Of a DNA stretch of 64,000 nt, positions 1 to 8,603 are shown piece by piece. The notes beneath the pieces were generated by a model. That model was not told where the DNA came from. It worked only from the letters and a program-made list of their open reading frames with translations, and ran no database searches. The DNA lies in the NCBI GenBank assembly GCA_963849305.1, contig CAWKGV010000022.1, positions 372,001 through 436,000 of the forward strand. The letters are read 5' to 3'. Both the position numbers and the translations under genes were made by a program. Source of the stretch: CAWKGV01 sp963849305 (GTDB taxonomy: Bacteria > Pseudomonadota > Alphaproteobacteria > Acetobacterales > Acetobacteraceae). How positions within the stretch are numbered: the stretch's first letter is position 1; each line of letters opens with the position of its first letter.

Positions 1-484
1 TATGCGGGATAACGGCGTTTGCGAGGACATGCTGTGAACTAAGTCACAAATCACGAGCTGTTGGGAGCGTCAGTCGTTGAGCGGTCCCTGGAGCTGCACG
101 ATTTGCATTGACGCGGTTCTCGGCAAAAAATCGGCCTGCGCCCGGCCGAGATGATATTGAAGGAAGCCAGTGCCAGCTTATCCTTTTGCCAGCGTCAGGC
201 CAATCGTTTCCGACGAATTGTCCTAAGCACGCCGGCTCCCAACCGACCCTCGTGCGTCACGCTTCGGCACCTGTCGCGAATTGAACTCTGTTGTTAACCT
301 GTGGATATCTCCCTTAGCTCTTGCGGCAAAAGAGCGCATTCTTCGATCGACAGCCCCTAGGCAGGATCCCGACGTCGCTCGTGCTCGCATCCAATGGTCC
401 GGGTTATGTGCCCCCGGCGCGCAGGCGGCCAATTTTGGCCTTTCCCGTCCACAGGCGCATAATCGAGCGCCAGGGGAGCCGGCC
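1..484. other. Intergenic region upstream of acyl-CoA dehydrogenase
   Basis: No convincing gene is seen here. Open frames run through it on both strands but none has family-like sequence or a ribosome binding site. It holds a terminator-like hairpin on the minus strand (see separate entry) and presumably the promoter of the acyl-CoA dehydrogenase gene. No promoter boxes could be assigned with confidence. Confidence 0.5.
124..148 (-). terminator. Terminator-like hairpin reading leftward
   Basis: On the minus strand a six-base stem (TCGGCC / GGCCGA, positions 130-135 and 143-148) is followed directly by six T residues (positions 129-124). This has the form of a rho-independent terminator for a transcript moving toward position 1. 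No minus-strand gene is visible just to its right, so the transcript it would end is unknown. Confidence 0.4.
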
Positions 485-1648
485 ATGGATCACACGCCAG
501 CCGAACAGCACGCCGAAATCCGCGAGGAGGTGCGCAAGCTCTGCGCCCGCTTTCCCGGCGAGTACTGGCGCCGGCTCGACGAGGTGCGCGCCTACCCGAC
601 CGAGTTCGTCACCGCCTTGACCGAAGCTGGCTACCTCGCCGCCCTGATCCCCGAGGAATACGGCGGCGCCGGCCTGCCGCTCTCGGCTGCCGCCGCGATC
701 CTGGAGACCATCCACGCCGAAGGCTGCAACGGCGCCGCCTGCCACGCCCAGATGTACATCATGGGCACCATCCTGCGGCACGGCTCGCCGGAGCAGAAAC
801 GCACGTACCTGCCCAAGATCGCCACCGGCGAGCTGCGCTTGCAGGCGTTCGGCGTCACCGAGCCGACGACCGGCAGCGACACCACCAACCTGCGTACTTT
901 CGCCCGGCGCGAAAGCGACCGCTACGCGGTCAACGGCCAGAAGGTCTGGACCAGCCGCGCGGAGCACTCCGATCTGATGCTGCTGCTGGCCCGCACCACG
1001 CCGCGCCAGGAGGTCGCGTCGCGCACCGGCGGCCTCTCCACCTTCATCGTGGACATGCGCGAGGCGGTCGGGCACGGCATGACCATCCGGCCGATCCGCA
1101 CCATGATGAACCACAACTCGACCGAGATCTTCTTCGACAACATGGTGGTGCCGGCGAAGAATTTGGTCGGCGAGGAAGGCAAGGGATTCCGCTACATCCT
1201 GGACGGCATGAACGCCGAGCGGCTGCTGATCGCTGCGGAGTGCATCGGCGATGCCAAATGGTTCACCGCCAAGTCGGTTGCGTACGCCAAGGAGCGCCGG
1301 GTGTTCGATCGGCCGATCGGGCAGAACCAGGGCATCCAGTTCCCGATTGCGCGGGCCTACGCGCAATGGCGCGCGGCCGAGCTTCTGGTCCACGAGGGCT
1401 GCCGCAGGTTCGAATCCGGGCTGCCCTGCGGCGAGGAGGCCAACATGGCCAAGATGCTGGCCGCCGATGCATCCTGGGCCGCGGGCGAGGCGTGCATCCA
1501 AACGCATGGCGGCTTCGGCTTCGCCGAGGAATACGACGTAGAGCGCAAGTTCCGCGAGAACCGACTCTACCAGGTGGCGCCGATCAGCACCAACCTCGTC
1601 CTGTCCTACGTCGCCGAGCACGTGCTCGGGCTGCCGCGCAGCTATTGA
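485..1648 (+). CDS. Acyl-CoA dehydrogenase family flavoprotein
   Basis: 387 aa, normal length for an acyl-CoA dehydrogenase (FAD-dependent alpha,beta-dehydrogenation of an acyl-CoA thioester). The usual order is visible: N-terminal helical part with EEYGGAGLP, mid domain with FGVTEPTTGSDTTNLRT, and C-terminal helical domain with QTHGGFGFAEEYDVER. The C-terminal motif reads RLYQVAPISTN where MCAD-type enzymes have YEGT, so the catalytic glutamate at that site is absent; a subset of the family shares this. The ATG at 485 was chosen because an AGGGGAG box lies just upstream; the frame is open further upstream but without family-like sequence. The stop overlaps the start of the CoA-transferase gene by one base, so the two are probably co-transcribed and handle the same acyl-CoA. 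Substrate unknown. Confidence 0.88.
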   Translation: MDHTPAEQHAEIREEVRKLCARFPGEYWRRLDEVRAYPTEFVTALTEAGYLAALIPEEYGGAGLPLSAAAAILETIHAEGCNGAACHAQMYIMGTILRHGSPEQKRTYLPKIATGELRLQAFGVTEPTTGSDTTNLRTFARRESDRYAVNGQKVWTSRAEHSDLMLLLARTTPRQEVASRTGGLSTFIVDMREAVGHGMTIRPIRTMMNHNSTEIFFDNMVVPAKNLVGEEGKGFRYILDGMNAERLLIAAECIGDAKWFTAKSVAYAKERRVFDRPIGQNQGIQFPIARAYAQWRAAELLVHEGCRRFESGLPCGEEANMAKMLAADASWAAGEACIQTHGGFGFAEEYDVERKFRENRLYQVAPISTNLVLSYVAEHVLGLPRSY

Positions 1649-2838
1649 TGGCGCAAGACCATAAACCCCTGACGGGGCTTCTGGTGGTCTCGCTGGAGCA
1701 GGCGGTCGCCGCGCCGTATGCCAGCTCGCGCCTGGCCGACGCTGGTGCGCGCGTGATCAAGGTCGAGCGCGCGGAGGGCGACTTCGCCCGCGGCTATGAC
1801 CAGGCGGCGAACGGGATGTCCAGCTACTTCGTCTGGCTCAATCGCGGCAAGCAGAGCTTGGTCGCCGACATCAAGCGCCCGGACGATGTCGCGTTGCTGC
1901 ACGCTACACTGGCACGCGCCGATGTCTTCATCCAAAACCTCGCCCCCGGTGCGGCGGCCCGTGCCGGCTTCGGGTCCGAGGCGCTGCGCGAGCGCAACCC
2001 ACGCCTGATCACTATGGACATCTCCGGTTATGGCGAGACCGGCGAGTACGCGACCATGAAAGCGTACGATCTGCTGGTGCAGGCGGAATCCGGGCTGACC
2101 ATGGTCACGGGCCACCCCGCCGGGCCAGGCCGGGTCGGCGTCTCAGCCTGCGACATCGCCTGCGGCATGGCCGCACATGCCGGCATCCTCGAGGCGTTGA
2201 TCGAGCGCGGGATCACCGGTCGCGGCACAGGGCTGAAGGTCAGCCTGTTCGACGGCATGGCCGATTGGATGAACGTGCCGCTGCTGTTCTACGAAGGCAC
2301 CGGCAAGGCGCCGGAGCGTCTGGGCCTCGCTCATCCCTCGATCTGTCCCTATGGTGCCTTTTCGCTCACTGACGGCTCGCTGGTTCTGATCGCCATCCAG
2401 AACGAACGCGAGTGGGCGGAATTTTGCGCCAAGTTCCTGGATGAGCCTGATCTTCCAAAACGCCCCGGCTTCGAGGTCAACGTGGTCCGGGTCGCAAACC
2501 GCGCGATGGTGGATGGCCACATCGCCGCCGCCTTCGCCCGGCTCACGCGCGCCGAGGCCGCGAACCGGCTGCGCGCGGCCAACACGGCCTTCGGCTTCGT
2601 CAACAATGTCGCGGCCTTCGCCCGTCATCCGGCGCTCCGGCGCGCGCTGGTCGATACGCCGCGCGGGCGGGTCGCGATCGCCGCCCCGCCGGTGCTGAGT
2701 ACCGACGGCGCCCGCGACCTCGGCCCGGTTCCGGCCGTGGGCGAGCATTCCGCCGCGATCCGGGCGGAGTTTGCGCCTAAAAGCGAACAAGTTGCCAACG
2801 TACCCTTAATGACTAATGATGGATACGAAACGACTTAG
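1648..2838 (+). CDS. CaiB/BaiF-type (family III) CoA-transferase
   Basis: 396 aa, typical for one chain of a family III CoA-transferase, which moves CoA between carboxylic acids through an aspartyl-CoA thioester. The N-terminus (LTGLLVVSLEQAVAAPYASS, then DAGARVIKVERAEGDFAR) is the family CoA-binding start. The segment GVSACDIACGMAAHAGILEA and the following GTGLKVSLFDGMADWM are also family hallmarks, the latter resembling the usual VSLFD/SLLD block. The ATG overlaps the stop of the acyl-CoA dehydrogenase gene, implying translational coupling. The likely role is activating the acid that the dehydrogenase then oxidises, but donor and acceptor cannot be read from the sequence. Confidence 0.88.
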   Translation: MAQDHKPLTGLLVVSLEQAVAAPYASSRLADAGARVIKVERAEGDFARGYDQAANGMSSYFVWLNRGKQSLVADIKRPDDVALLHATLARADVFIQNLAPGAAARAGFGSEALRERNPRLITMDISGYGETGEYATMKAYDLLVQAESGLTMVTGHPAGPGRVGVSACDIACGMAAHAGILEALIERGITGRGTGLKVSLFDGMADWMNVPLLFYEGTGKAPERLGLAHPSICPYGAFSLTDGSLVLIAIQNEREWAEFCAKFLDEPDLPKRPGFEVNVVRVANRAMVDGHIAAAFARLTRAEAANRLRAANTAFGFVNNVAAFARHPALRRALVDTPRGRVAIAAPPVLSTDGARDLGPVPAVGEHSAAIRAEFAPKSEQVANVPLMTNDGYETT

Positions 2839-2941
2839 CTCTTCACGAATTTGAGAGCGCTACATCCATTCGCGGCTTTGCGACGTATCATCCCGGAGGC
2901 GGCGTGCGCCGCGTTCCCAATTGTCGTCGGAGGGCCTCGCC

Positions 2942-3412
2942 ATGCGCTATTCGTTGTTCGCATTCTTGCTCGCGGGCTCCGCTTTTGCCCTGGGCTCGCC
3001 GGTAGTCTTGGCGCAGGGTCAAACAGCCAGCGCACCACAGGTCGCGCCCGCCTCCGGCACTCCCACCCCGGGGCAGACATCGCCCAACTCGCTGGTGGTG
3101 TATTTCGATTTCGGGAGCGCCGCGCTCACGCCGAAGGACAATGAGGCGCTCGACCAGGCATCGCGGTTGTACCGGGCCGGCCATCCGATCCTGATGGTGG
3201 TCAGCGGCTACACCGATACCGCTGGATCGGCGGAATACAACCTGGAATTATCCCTGCAGAGGGCCAATACGGTGCTGCACGAGCTGGTGGCGCGCGGCAT
3301 TCCAGCGGATAAGTTCCACATCGTCGCCGACGGGGAGACCGATCTAGCCGTTCCAACCCCCCAAGGCGTGTCCGATCCCGCCAACCGGCGCGTGGTGGTC
3401 TCGTGGCGATGA
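2942..3412 (+). CDS. OmpA family peptidoglycan-binding protein
   Basis: 156 aa. An N-terminal signal peptide (MRYSLFAFLLAGSAFALG, cleavage probably near VLAQG) is followed by a short Pro/Ala/Thr linker and a C-terminal OmpA-like domain from about residue 50: VYFDFGSAALTPKDNEAL, VVSGYTDTAGSAEYNLELS and DPANRRVVVSW. Such domains bind the diaminopimelate of peptidoglycan in the periplasm. There is no beta-barrel or lipobox, so it is probably a soluble periplasmic protein. The ATG at 2942 was chosen for its GGAGGG box 7 bases upstream. The stop codon overlaps the next gene (ATGA), so it is translated together with the Sel1-repeat protein. Confidence 0.85.
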   Translation: MRYSLFAFLLAGSAFALGSPVVLAQGQTASAPQVAPASGTPTPGQTSPNSLVVYFDFGSAALTPKDNEALDQASRLYRAGHPILMVVSGYTDTAGSAEYNLELSLQRANTVLHELVARGIPADKFHIVADGETDLAVPTPQGVSDPANRRVVVSWR

Positions 3413-4428
3413 ATTGGGCAAGAAACCGGTCATGCGCAGCGGCGGCCGTCCTGGCGGTCGCGGTCCAGGCCGCATCGGTGTCGGCGGCCAGGAATTCAGT
3501 TCCCAAAGCGATGGTGCCCGAGGGGACAGTGTCGGTGGCTGGAGCGAATGAGGCCGACGGCCAGGCCTTGTTCGACGCCGGGCGGTTCGCCGACGCCCTG
3601 GAAATCTGGGCGCCGCTCGCCCAAGCGGGCGACCCGCAGGCACAGCTCGACATCGGCGCGCTGTTCGATACCGGCGAAGGGGTGCCAATGGACCAAGCTG
3701 CGGCGTTCCGCTGGTACCTGCGCGCCGCGGAGGCCGGCTTGCCGGCCGCGCAGTTCAACGTCGCGGTGCTGTTGGACACCGGCCAAGGCGTTCCTCGGGA
3801 CCGCGCGGAGGCGGCCTTGTGGTATGCTCGGGCGGCGGCACGCGGATATGGGCGCGCCGCCTACAACCTGGCGCAGCTCTATGCCGCCGGGGATGGCGTG
3901 CCGAAAAACGCCGATGCCGCTAGGGCCTGGTATCGCGCCGCGGCCGCCGACGGACTGCCCGCGGCGGCCAGCAAGTTGGCCAATCTGCCCCCGGCGCGAT
4001 CACCCAACGCGGAGGTCGCCTTGGCAGGCGCCGCGACGTCGCCCGCGTTCGTGGCCCCCAAGCCCGTGTGGCCACCAGCCGATGCGACCATCAATGCGCC
4101 GGCTGACCCGGCCACCGTGACGCTGATTTGGGACGCCACGCCCGAGCCGCGTCCGGTCACGTACGAGGTCCGCCTCTTGCGCATCGAAGCCTCCGGTATG
4201 CGACCTGTCTTCAGTCGCGACGTCCAGCAGACCGCGCTGATGGTGCGGCTCGATGAGGTTCCGGGATTCTACGTCTGGACAGTGACGCCACAGTCCGCCC
4301 GCTCCGCGCGACCCGGTCCCAATGCCTATTCGTGGTTCAAGGTGGAACCCTCCGGGCGGGCGGTCAGCCAGGAACGCCAGGGTGCCCCGGTTGGCACGGC
4401 CGGCCTCGCCGCGGCTCATCCGGGTTAA
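3409..4428 (+). CDS. Sel1-repeat (TPR-like) secreted protein
   Basis: 339 aa. An N-terminal signal-like stretch (about residues 8-27, ending VSAARNS) precedes at least three consecutive Sel1-type repeats between roughly residues 45 and 185, recognisable by AQLDIGALFDTGEGVPMD, AQFNVAVLLDTGQGVPRD and AAYNLAQLYAAGDGVPKN. The last 130 residues look like a fibronectin-like beta domain (VTLIWDATPEPRPVTYEVRL). Sel1 arrays act as protein-binding scaffolds. ATG at 3409 overlaps the OmpA gene stop; a GTG two codons earlier is an alternative. Cotranscription suggests a joint envelope function; no enzymatic role is visible. Confidence 0.78.
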   Translation: MNWARNRSCAAAAVLAVAVQAASVSAARNSVPKAMVPEGTVSVAGANEADGQALFDAGRFADALEIWAPLAQAGDPQAQLDIGALFDTGEGVPMDQAAAFRWYLRAAEAGLPAAQFNVAVLLDTGQGVPRDRAEAALWYARAAARGYGRAAYNLAQLYAAGDGVPKNADAARAWYRAAAADGLPAAASKLANLPPARSPNAEVALAGAATSPAFVAPKPVWPPADATINAPADPATVTLIWDATPEPRPVTYEVRLLRIEASGMRPVFSRDVQQTALMVRLDEVPGFYVWTVTPQSARSARPGPNAYSWFKVEPSGRAVSQERQGAPVGTAGLAAAHPG

Positions 4429-4499
4429 GGTAAACAGGCTACTGGCCTTTCCTGTCGCTCCCAACTAGGTTGCCGGCGCCCCGCGAGAAGTCGATCCCG

Positions 4500-5225
4500 A
4501 TGTCCGAGCAGCCGGTCTATAAGCGCGTCCTGCTGAAAGTCTCCGGCGAGGCGCTGATGGCCCGTCGCGACTATGGCCTCGACAACGACATGGTCCGCGC
4601 GATCGCCGCCGATGTCGGCGACGTGGCCGCGATAGGGGTGCAGGTCTGCATGGTGATCGGCGGTGGCAACATCTTCCGCGGTGTCTCCGCCGCAGCCGCC
4701 GGAATGGAACGGGCGCAAGCCGATTACATTGGGATGCTGGCCACCGTGATGAACGCGCTCGCAATGCAGAGCGCGCTGGAGCAGCGCGGCGTGCCAACGC
4801 GGGTGCAATCCGCCATCCCGATGGCGAGCGTCTGCGAGCCCTATATCCGCCGCCGCGCGGAGCGTCACATGGAGAAGGGCCGGGTGGTGATCTTCGCCGC
4901 CGGCACCGGCAACCCGTTCTTCACCACCGACACCGCCGCCGCGCTCCGCGCCACGGAAATGGGCTGCGACGCGCTGTTCAAGGGCACCCAGGTCGATGGC
5001 GTCTATTCCGCCGACCCGCGCCGCGTGCCCGGGGCCGAGCGCTTCGGCCAGCTCACCTATCAGGACGTGCTTGCCAACCAGCTCGCGGTGATGGATGCCG
5101 CCGCGATCAGCCTGGCGCGCGAGAATGGACTGCCGATCGTGGTCTTCAACATCCATGCGCCCGGCGCGTTCGCGGCGGTGGTCCGTGGCGAGGGCCGGTT
5201 CACCAGGATCGTCGAGCGGCCGTGA
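4500..5225 (+). CDS. pyrH: UMP kinase
   Basis: 241 aa, full length. Phosphorylates UMP to UDP with ATP, feeding pyrimidine nucleotide synthesis; the family forms cytoplasmic hexamers. Amino-acid-kinase signatures are visible: KRVLLKVSGEALM at the start, the glycine-rich VIGGGNIFRG, FAAGTGNPFFTTDTAAALRA in the middle, and KGTQVDGVYSADPRR. ATG at 4500 matches the usual N-terminus; a TTG ten codons earlier is open but unlikely. It is the first gene of the long housekeeping cluster and is followed 21 bases later by frr, as in most proteobacteria. Confidence 0.97.
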   Translation: MSEQPVYKRVLLKVSGEALMARRDYGLDNDMVRAIAADVGDVAAIGVQVCMVIGGGNIFRGVSAAAAGMERAQADYIGMLATVMNALAMQSALEQRGVPTRVQSAIPMASVCEPYIRRRAERHMEKGRVVIFAAGTGNPFFTTDTAAALRATEMGCDALFKGTQVDGVYSADPRRVPGAERFGQLTYQDVLANQLAVMDAAAISLARENGLPIVVFNIHAPGAFAAVVRGEGRFTRIVERP

Positions 5226-5246
5226 GAGGGAGGGGAGCAAGCAGGT

Positions 5247-5813
5247 ATGGCAGCCGATCTGAACAAGCTGAAGCAAGACCTCACCCGGCGGATGGAGGGC
5301 GCGCTGGAGACGTTGCGCCGCGAGTTCGCGGGCCTGCGCACCGGCCGGGCGAGCCCCGGATTGCTGGAGCCGGTGCGGGTTCACGCCTATGGGACCGAGG
5401 TGCCGCTGACCCAAGTGGGTAACATCGCGGTCCCCGAGGCACGAATGCTCACCGTGCAGGTCTGGGACCGCTCGTTGGTAGGCGCGGTGGACAAGGCGAT
5501 CCGCGAGTCTGGGCTGGGTCTCAACCCAGCCGCCGACGGCCAGCTCGTCCGGGTGCCGATCCCCCAGCTCACGGAAGAGCGCCGAGGCGAACTGGTGAAG
5601 GCGGCGCACAAATACGCCGAGAGCGCCAAGGTCGCGGTCCGCGCGGTGCGCCGGGACGGCATGGAGCAGATCAAGACGCATGAAAAGAAGCACGAAATCG
5701 GAGAAGACGTCGCCAAGACTTGGCATGACGACGTGCAGAAGATCACCGATCAGTACGTCAAGCGGGTGGACGAGGCGATGGTGGAGAAGGAGCGGGACAT
5801 CAGGCAGGTCTGA
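5247..5813 (+). CDS. frr: Ribosome recycling factor
   Basis: 188 aa, standard length. Together with EF-G it splits post-termination ribosomes in the cytoplasm. Conserved features include LRTGRASPGLLEPV near residue 35, the block PLTQVGNIAVPEARMLTVQVWD, RVPIPQLTEERRGELVK and the C-terminal helix KKHEIGEDVAKTWHDDVQKI. A GAGGGGAG box precedes the ATG. It lies directly behind pyrH and before uppS, the classic order. Essential in known bacteria. Confidence 0.97.
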   Translation: MAADLNKLKQDLTRRMEGALETLRREFAGLRTGRASPGLLEPVRVHAYGTEVPLTQVGNIAVPEARMLTVQVWDRSLVGAVDKAIRESGLGLNPAADGQLVRVPIPQLTEERRGELVKAAHKYAESAKVAVRAVRRDGMEQIKTHEKKHEIGEDVAKTWHDDVQKITDQYVKRVDEAMVEKERDIRQV

Positions 5814-5948
5814 CCGGTGATACCAGCGGCCGTTTCGCATGACCGCTGATTCTGTCTGGTCGATCCCTCCCCCCAGGGAAGGGGAGGCCATTGGCCCCGC
5901 CTTTGACGCCCCCTCCCCCTGCGGGAGGGGGCTGGGAGGAGGGGGCGT
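5814..5948. repeat. GC-rich intergenic repeat between frr and uppS
   Basis: This 135-base gap starts with the motif GATACCAGCGGCC (5819-5831), inside a small hairpin (CAGCGG/CCGCTG). It is followed by two C-tract/G-tract inverted repeats: CCCTCC...GGGGAGG near 5865-5887 and CCCCCTCCCC...GGGAGGGGG near 5909-5930. The G-rich right half (GGGAGGAGGGGG) runs up to the uppS ATG and acts as its Shine-Dalgarno. C-tract/G-tract palindromes of this kind are a common dispersed intergenic repeat type in proteobacteria; I infer the same here. Confidence 0.6.
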
Positions 5949-6716
5949 ATGACACGCGGCGCCCGCGCTTCGGGCCGCGAAATTCCAGAGGCCGCCGATG
6001 GCAATGGGGCGGCGCTGACCCCCCGGCATGTGGCGATCATCATGGACGGCAACGGGCGGTGGGCATCCGGGCGGCGGCTGCCGCGCGTGGCCGGCCATCG
6101 CGAGGGAGCGCGCGCCGTCCGGCGCGCGATCGAGGCGGCGATCCGCCACGGGGTCGGCTGGCTGACGCTCTACGCCTTCAGCAGCGAGAACTGGCGCCGG
6201 CCGGCGGGCGAGGTGTCCGACCTCACCGGCCTGCTCCGCCATTATCTAAGGACCGAAATCGCCGAGCTGACGGCCAACGGGGTCCGGCTGCGGGTCATCG
6301 GCGACCGCACGCGCTTCGATCCTGACATCCAAGGCGACCTCGCCGCGGCCGAGCGGATCACCCGCGATAACGAGCGGCTGAACCTGACGGTCGCGCTCTC
6401 GTACGGCGCGCGCGCCGAGATCGTGGCCGCGACGCGCGCGGCGGCGGAGGCGGCGCGGGCGGGCCAGCTCGATCCGGAGGCGCTGGACGAGCGCGCTTTC
6501 TCTAAGTTCCTGGCGACGGACGGGATTCCAGACCCGGATCTGCTCGTCCGCACCTCCGGGGAGCAGCGCCTGTCCAATTTCCTGCTCTGGCAAGCGGCCT
6601 ACGCGGAGCTAGTCTTCCTGGACGTGTTGTGGCCGGACTTCGGGCCGGATCATTTCGCCGCCGCGCTCGCCGAATATGCCCGGCGCGAGCGGCGCTTCGG
6701 TGTCCGCTCTGGGTGA
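5949..6716 (+). CDS. uppS: Undecaprenyl diphosphate synthase (isoprenyl transferase)
   Basis: 255 aa. Cis-prenyltransferase condensing isopentenyl diphosphate onto farnesyl diphosphate to give the C55 lipid carrier for peptidoglycan and O-antigen. Motifs are HVAIIMDGNGRWA (catalytic Asp), LTLYAFSSENWRRP, RVIGDRTRFD, NLTVALSYGARAEI and the C-terminal PDLLVRTSGEQRLSNFLLWQ. The N-terminus is about 25 residues longer than the catalytic core. The ATG sits behind a very strong G-rich SD that is part of the intergenic repeat. It overlaps cdsA at its 3' end. Confidence 0.96.
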   Translation: MTRGARASGREIPEAADGNGAALTPRHVAIIMDGNGRWASGRRLPRVAGHREGARAVRRAIEAAIRHGVGWLTLYAFSSENWRRPAGEVSDLTGLLRHYLRTEIAELTANGVRLRVIGDRTRFDPDIQGDLAAAERITRDNERLNLTVALSYGARAEIVAATRAAAEAARAGQLDPEALDERAFSKFLATDGIPDPDLLVRTSGEQRLSNFLLWQAAYAELVFLDVLWPDFGPDHFAAALAEYARRERRFGVRSG

Positions 6717-7401
6717 CGCGGGCGCGCCGCGCCGGTGGGCCGACCTCCGCCAGCGGACCATCTCGGCCGCGGTGCTGGCTCCGATCGCGCTGGCTGGCGT
6801 CTGGGCAGGCGGGCTAGCGTTCATCCTGCTGATCGGCGCCGTCACGCTCGGGTTGATGGCCGAATGGCTTCGGCTCTGCCGCCCGAGGGCCCGTCCGGCC
6901 GGCTGGCTGGCGGCGGGACTTGCATGGGTGGCGGTCGTGGGCGCGCTCTTGGTCTGGCTCCGGGCCGATCCGGCGGTTGGGCGCGCGAATGTGATCTATC
7001 TGGTGGCGGTGGTCTGGGCGAGCGATGTCGGCGCCTATGCGCTCGGGCGCCTGATTGGCGGCCCGCGCCTCGCGCCGCGGATCTCGCCGGGCAAGACGTG
7101 GGCGGGCGCGGCTGGCGGCCTGCTCGCCGCCGCCGCCGCCGCCGCCGTGGTTGCGAAGTTGCTGGTGACAAGCGGGAACTTCGCAACCGCGGCGGCGCTG
7201 GGTGGAGGGCTTTCGGTGATCGGCCAAGCGGGCGATCTGCTCGAAAGCGCGGTGAAGCGACGTCTGGGCGTGAAGGATTCCGGACAATTCATTCCTGGTC
7301 ATGGTGGATTGCTCGATCGGCTGGACGCCGTGCTGGCGGTCGTGCCGGTCGCGGCACTGCTGGCGCTGGTAGCGGGTCGTGGAGTAGCTCTGTGGCAATG
7401 A
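6676..7401 (+). CDS. cdsA: Phosphatidate cytidylyltransferase
   Basis: 241 aa from ATG 6676, or 233 aa from GTG 6700; both overlap the uppS 3' end. Inner-membrane enzyme making CDP-diacylglycerol from phosphatidate and CTP. It is strongly hydrophobic with about six membrane segments. The C-terminal signature KRRLGVKDSG followed by FIPGHGGLLDRLD is a full match to the CDP-diglyceride synthetase pattern. It is somewhat shorter than the 265-285 aa of enterobacterial CdsA. The stop overlaps the dxr start (ATGA). Confidence 0.94.
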   Translation: MPGASGASVSALGDAGAPRRWADLRQRTISAAVLAPIALAGVWAGGLAFILLIGAVTLGLMAEWLRLCRPRARPAGWLAAGLAWVAVVGALLVWLRADPAVGRANVIYLVAVVWASDVGAYALGRLIGGPRLAPRISPGKTWAGAAGGLLAAAAAAAVVAKLLVTSGNFATAAALGGGLSVIGQAGDLLESAVKRRLGVKDSGQFIPGHGGLLDRLDAVLAVVPVAALLALVAGRGVALWQ

Positions 7402-8570
7402 CCATCGACTCGCGCCGCTCGGTCACCGTCCTCGGCAGCACCGGAAGCGTCGGCACCCAAACGGTTGAGCTGCTGGCGGCCGCCCCCGAGCGGTTTTGGG
7501 TTCGCGCGCTCGTTGGCGGGCGCAAGGCCAGACTGCTTGCCGACCAGGCGGTGGCGCTGCGCGCCGAGCAGGCGGTGATCTCGGACCCCGCCTGCTACGG
7601 CGAGCTTCGGCAATGCCTGGCGGGCACTGGGATAAAGAGCGCCGCCGGACCTGAGGCGGTGATCCAGGTCGCGGGACTGAAGGCCGATTGGGTCATGGCG
7701 GCGATCACCGGCGCGGCCGGCCTCGCGCCGACCCTCGCCGCCGTCCGCCTCGGAACATCCGTGGCGCTTGCCAACAAGGAGGCATTGGTCTGCGCCGGCG
7801 AGGTGATGCTGCGTGCCGTGCGAGAGGCTGGAGCCACGTTGCTGCCGGTCGACTCCGAGCACAACGCGATCTTCCAATCGCTCGCCGACGGCAACCGAGG
7901 TGCGGTGGAGCGGATCGTGCTCACCGCCTCTGGCGGGCCGTTCCGGACCGCCAGCCGGGACGAAATGGCCCGCGCCACGCCGGAGGCGGCGCTCAAGCAC
8001 CCGATCTGGTCGATGGGCGCCAAGATCAGCATCAACTCGGCTACCATGATGAACAAGGGCCTGGAGGTGATCGAGGCGGCGCGGCTGTTCGCGCTGCCGG
8101 AAACTTCCATTGGCGTGTTGTTCCATCCCCAGTCGGTCATCCACGGCCTAGTCTGCTATCGCGATGGCAGCGTACTCGCCCAGCTTGGCGCGCCGGACAT
8201 GCGCATCCCGATCGCGCACGCCCTGGCCTGGCCTGAGCGAATGGCCACCGCCTCGCCACGGCTGGACCTCGCCGCGATCGCCAAGCTGGAGTTCTTCGAA
8301 CCGGACTTGGAGCGGTTTCCGGCGCTGGCGCTGGCGCGCGACGCCTTGCGGGCCGGCGGCGGAGCCGCCGCGATTCTGAGCGCCGCCAACGAGGTCGCGG
8401 TCGAGGCGTTCCTGCAACGCCGGATCGGCTTCCTCGACATTGCCAATACGGTGGCTTCGGTGCTGGATAAAATGGGTGCCCCGCCGGCGGAAACGCTGGA
8501 GGAGGTGATGGCACTCGACGGGACCGCCCGGCGCACCGCGGAACGCATCGCCAGCGCCCGCGCGGCGTGA
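7398..8570 (+). CDS. dxr: 1-deoxy-D-xylulose 5-phosphate reductoisomerase
   Basis: 390 aa, full length. Converts DXP to 2-C-methyl-D-erythritol 4-phosphate with NADPH, the committed step of the MEP isoprenoid route, and so supplies precursors for UppS in the same cluster. The NADPH loop GSTGSVGTQT is at residues 12-21. The metal-binding block VDSEHNAIFQ, the flexible loop GGPFRTAS, and KISINSATMMNKGLEVIEA are present. ATG at 7398 overlaps the cdsA stop. The frame is open far upstream but that part is the cdsA/uppS region in another frame. Confidence 0.96.
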   Translation: MTIDSRRSVTVLGSTGSVGTQTVELLAAAPERFWVRALVGGRKARLLADQAVALRAEQAVISDPACYGELRQCLAGTGIKSAAGPEAVIQVAGLKADWVMAAITGAAGLAPTLAAVRLGTSVALANKEALVCAGEVMLRAVREAGATLLPVDSEHNAIFQSLADGNRGAVERIVLTASGGPFRTASRDEMARATPEAALKHPIWSMGAKISINSATMMNKGLEVIEAARLFALPETSIGVLFHPQSVIHGLVCYRDGSVLAQLGAPDMRIPIAHALAWPERMATASPRLDLAAIAKLEFFEPDLERFPALALARDALRAGGGAAAILSAANEVAVEAFLQRRIGFLDIANTVASVLDKMGAPPAETLEEVMALDGTARRTAERIASARAA

Positions 8571-8603
8571 TAGAATAGTCTTCTCATTCGGCGAAGCAGA
8601 ACC

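Noticed and set aside
4425..6242. Minus-strand open frame of about 600 codons opposite pyrH-frr-uppS
   Set aside because: Shadow of confirmed plus-strand genes; His/Arg/Gly-rich composition without motifs.
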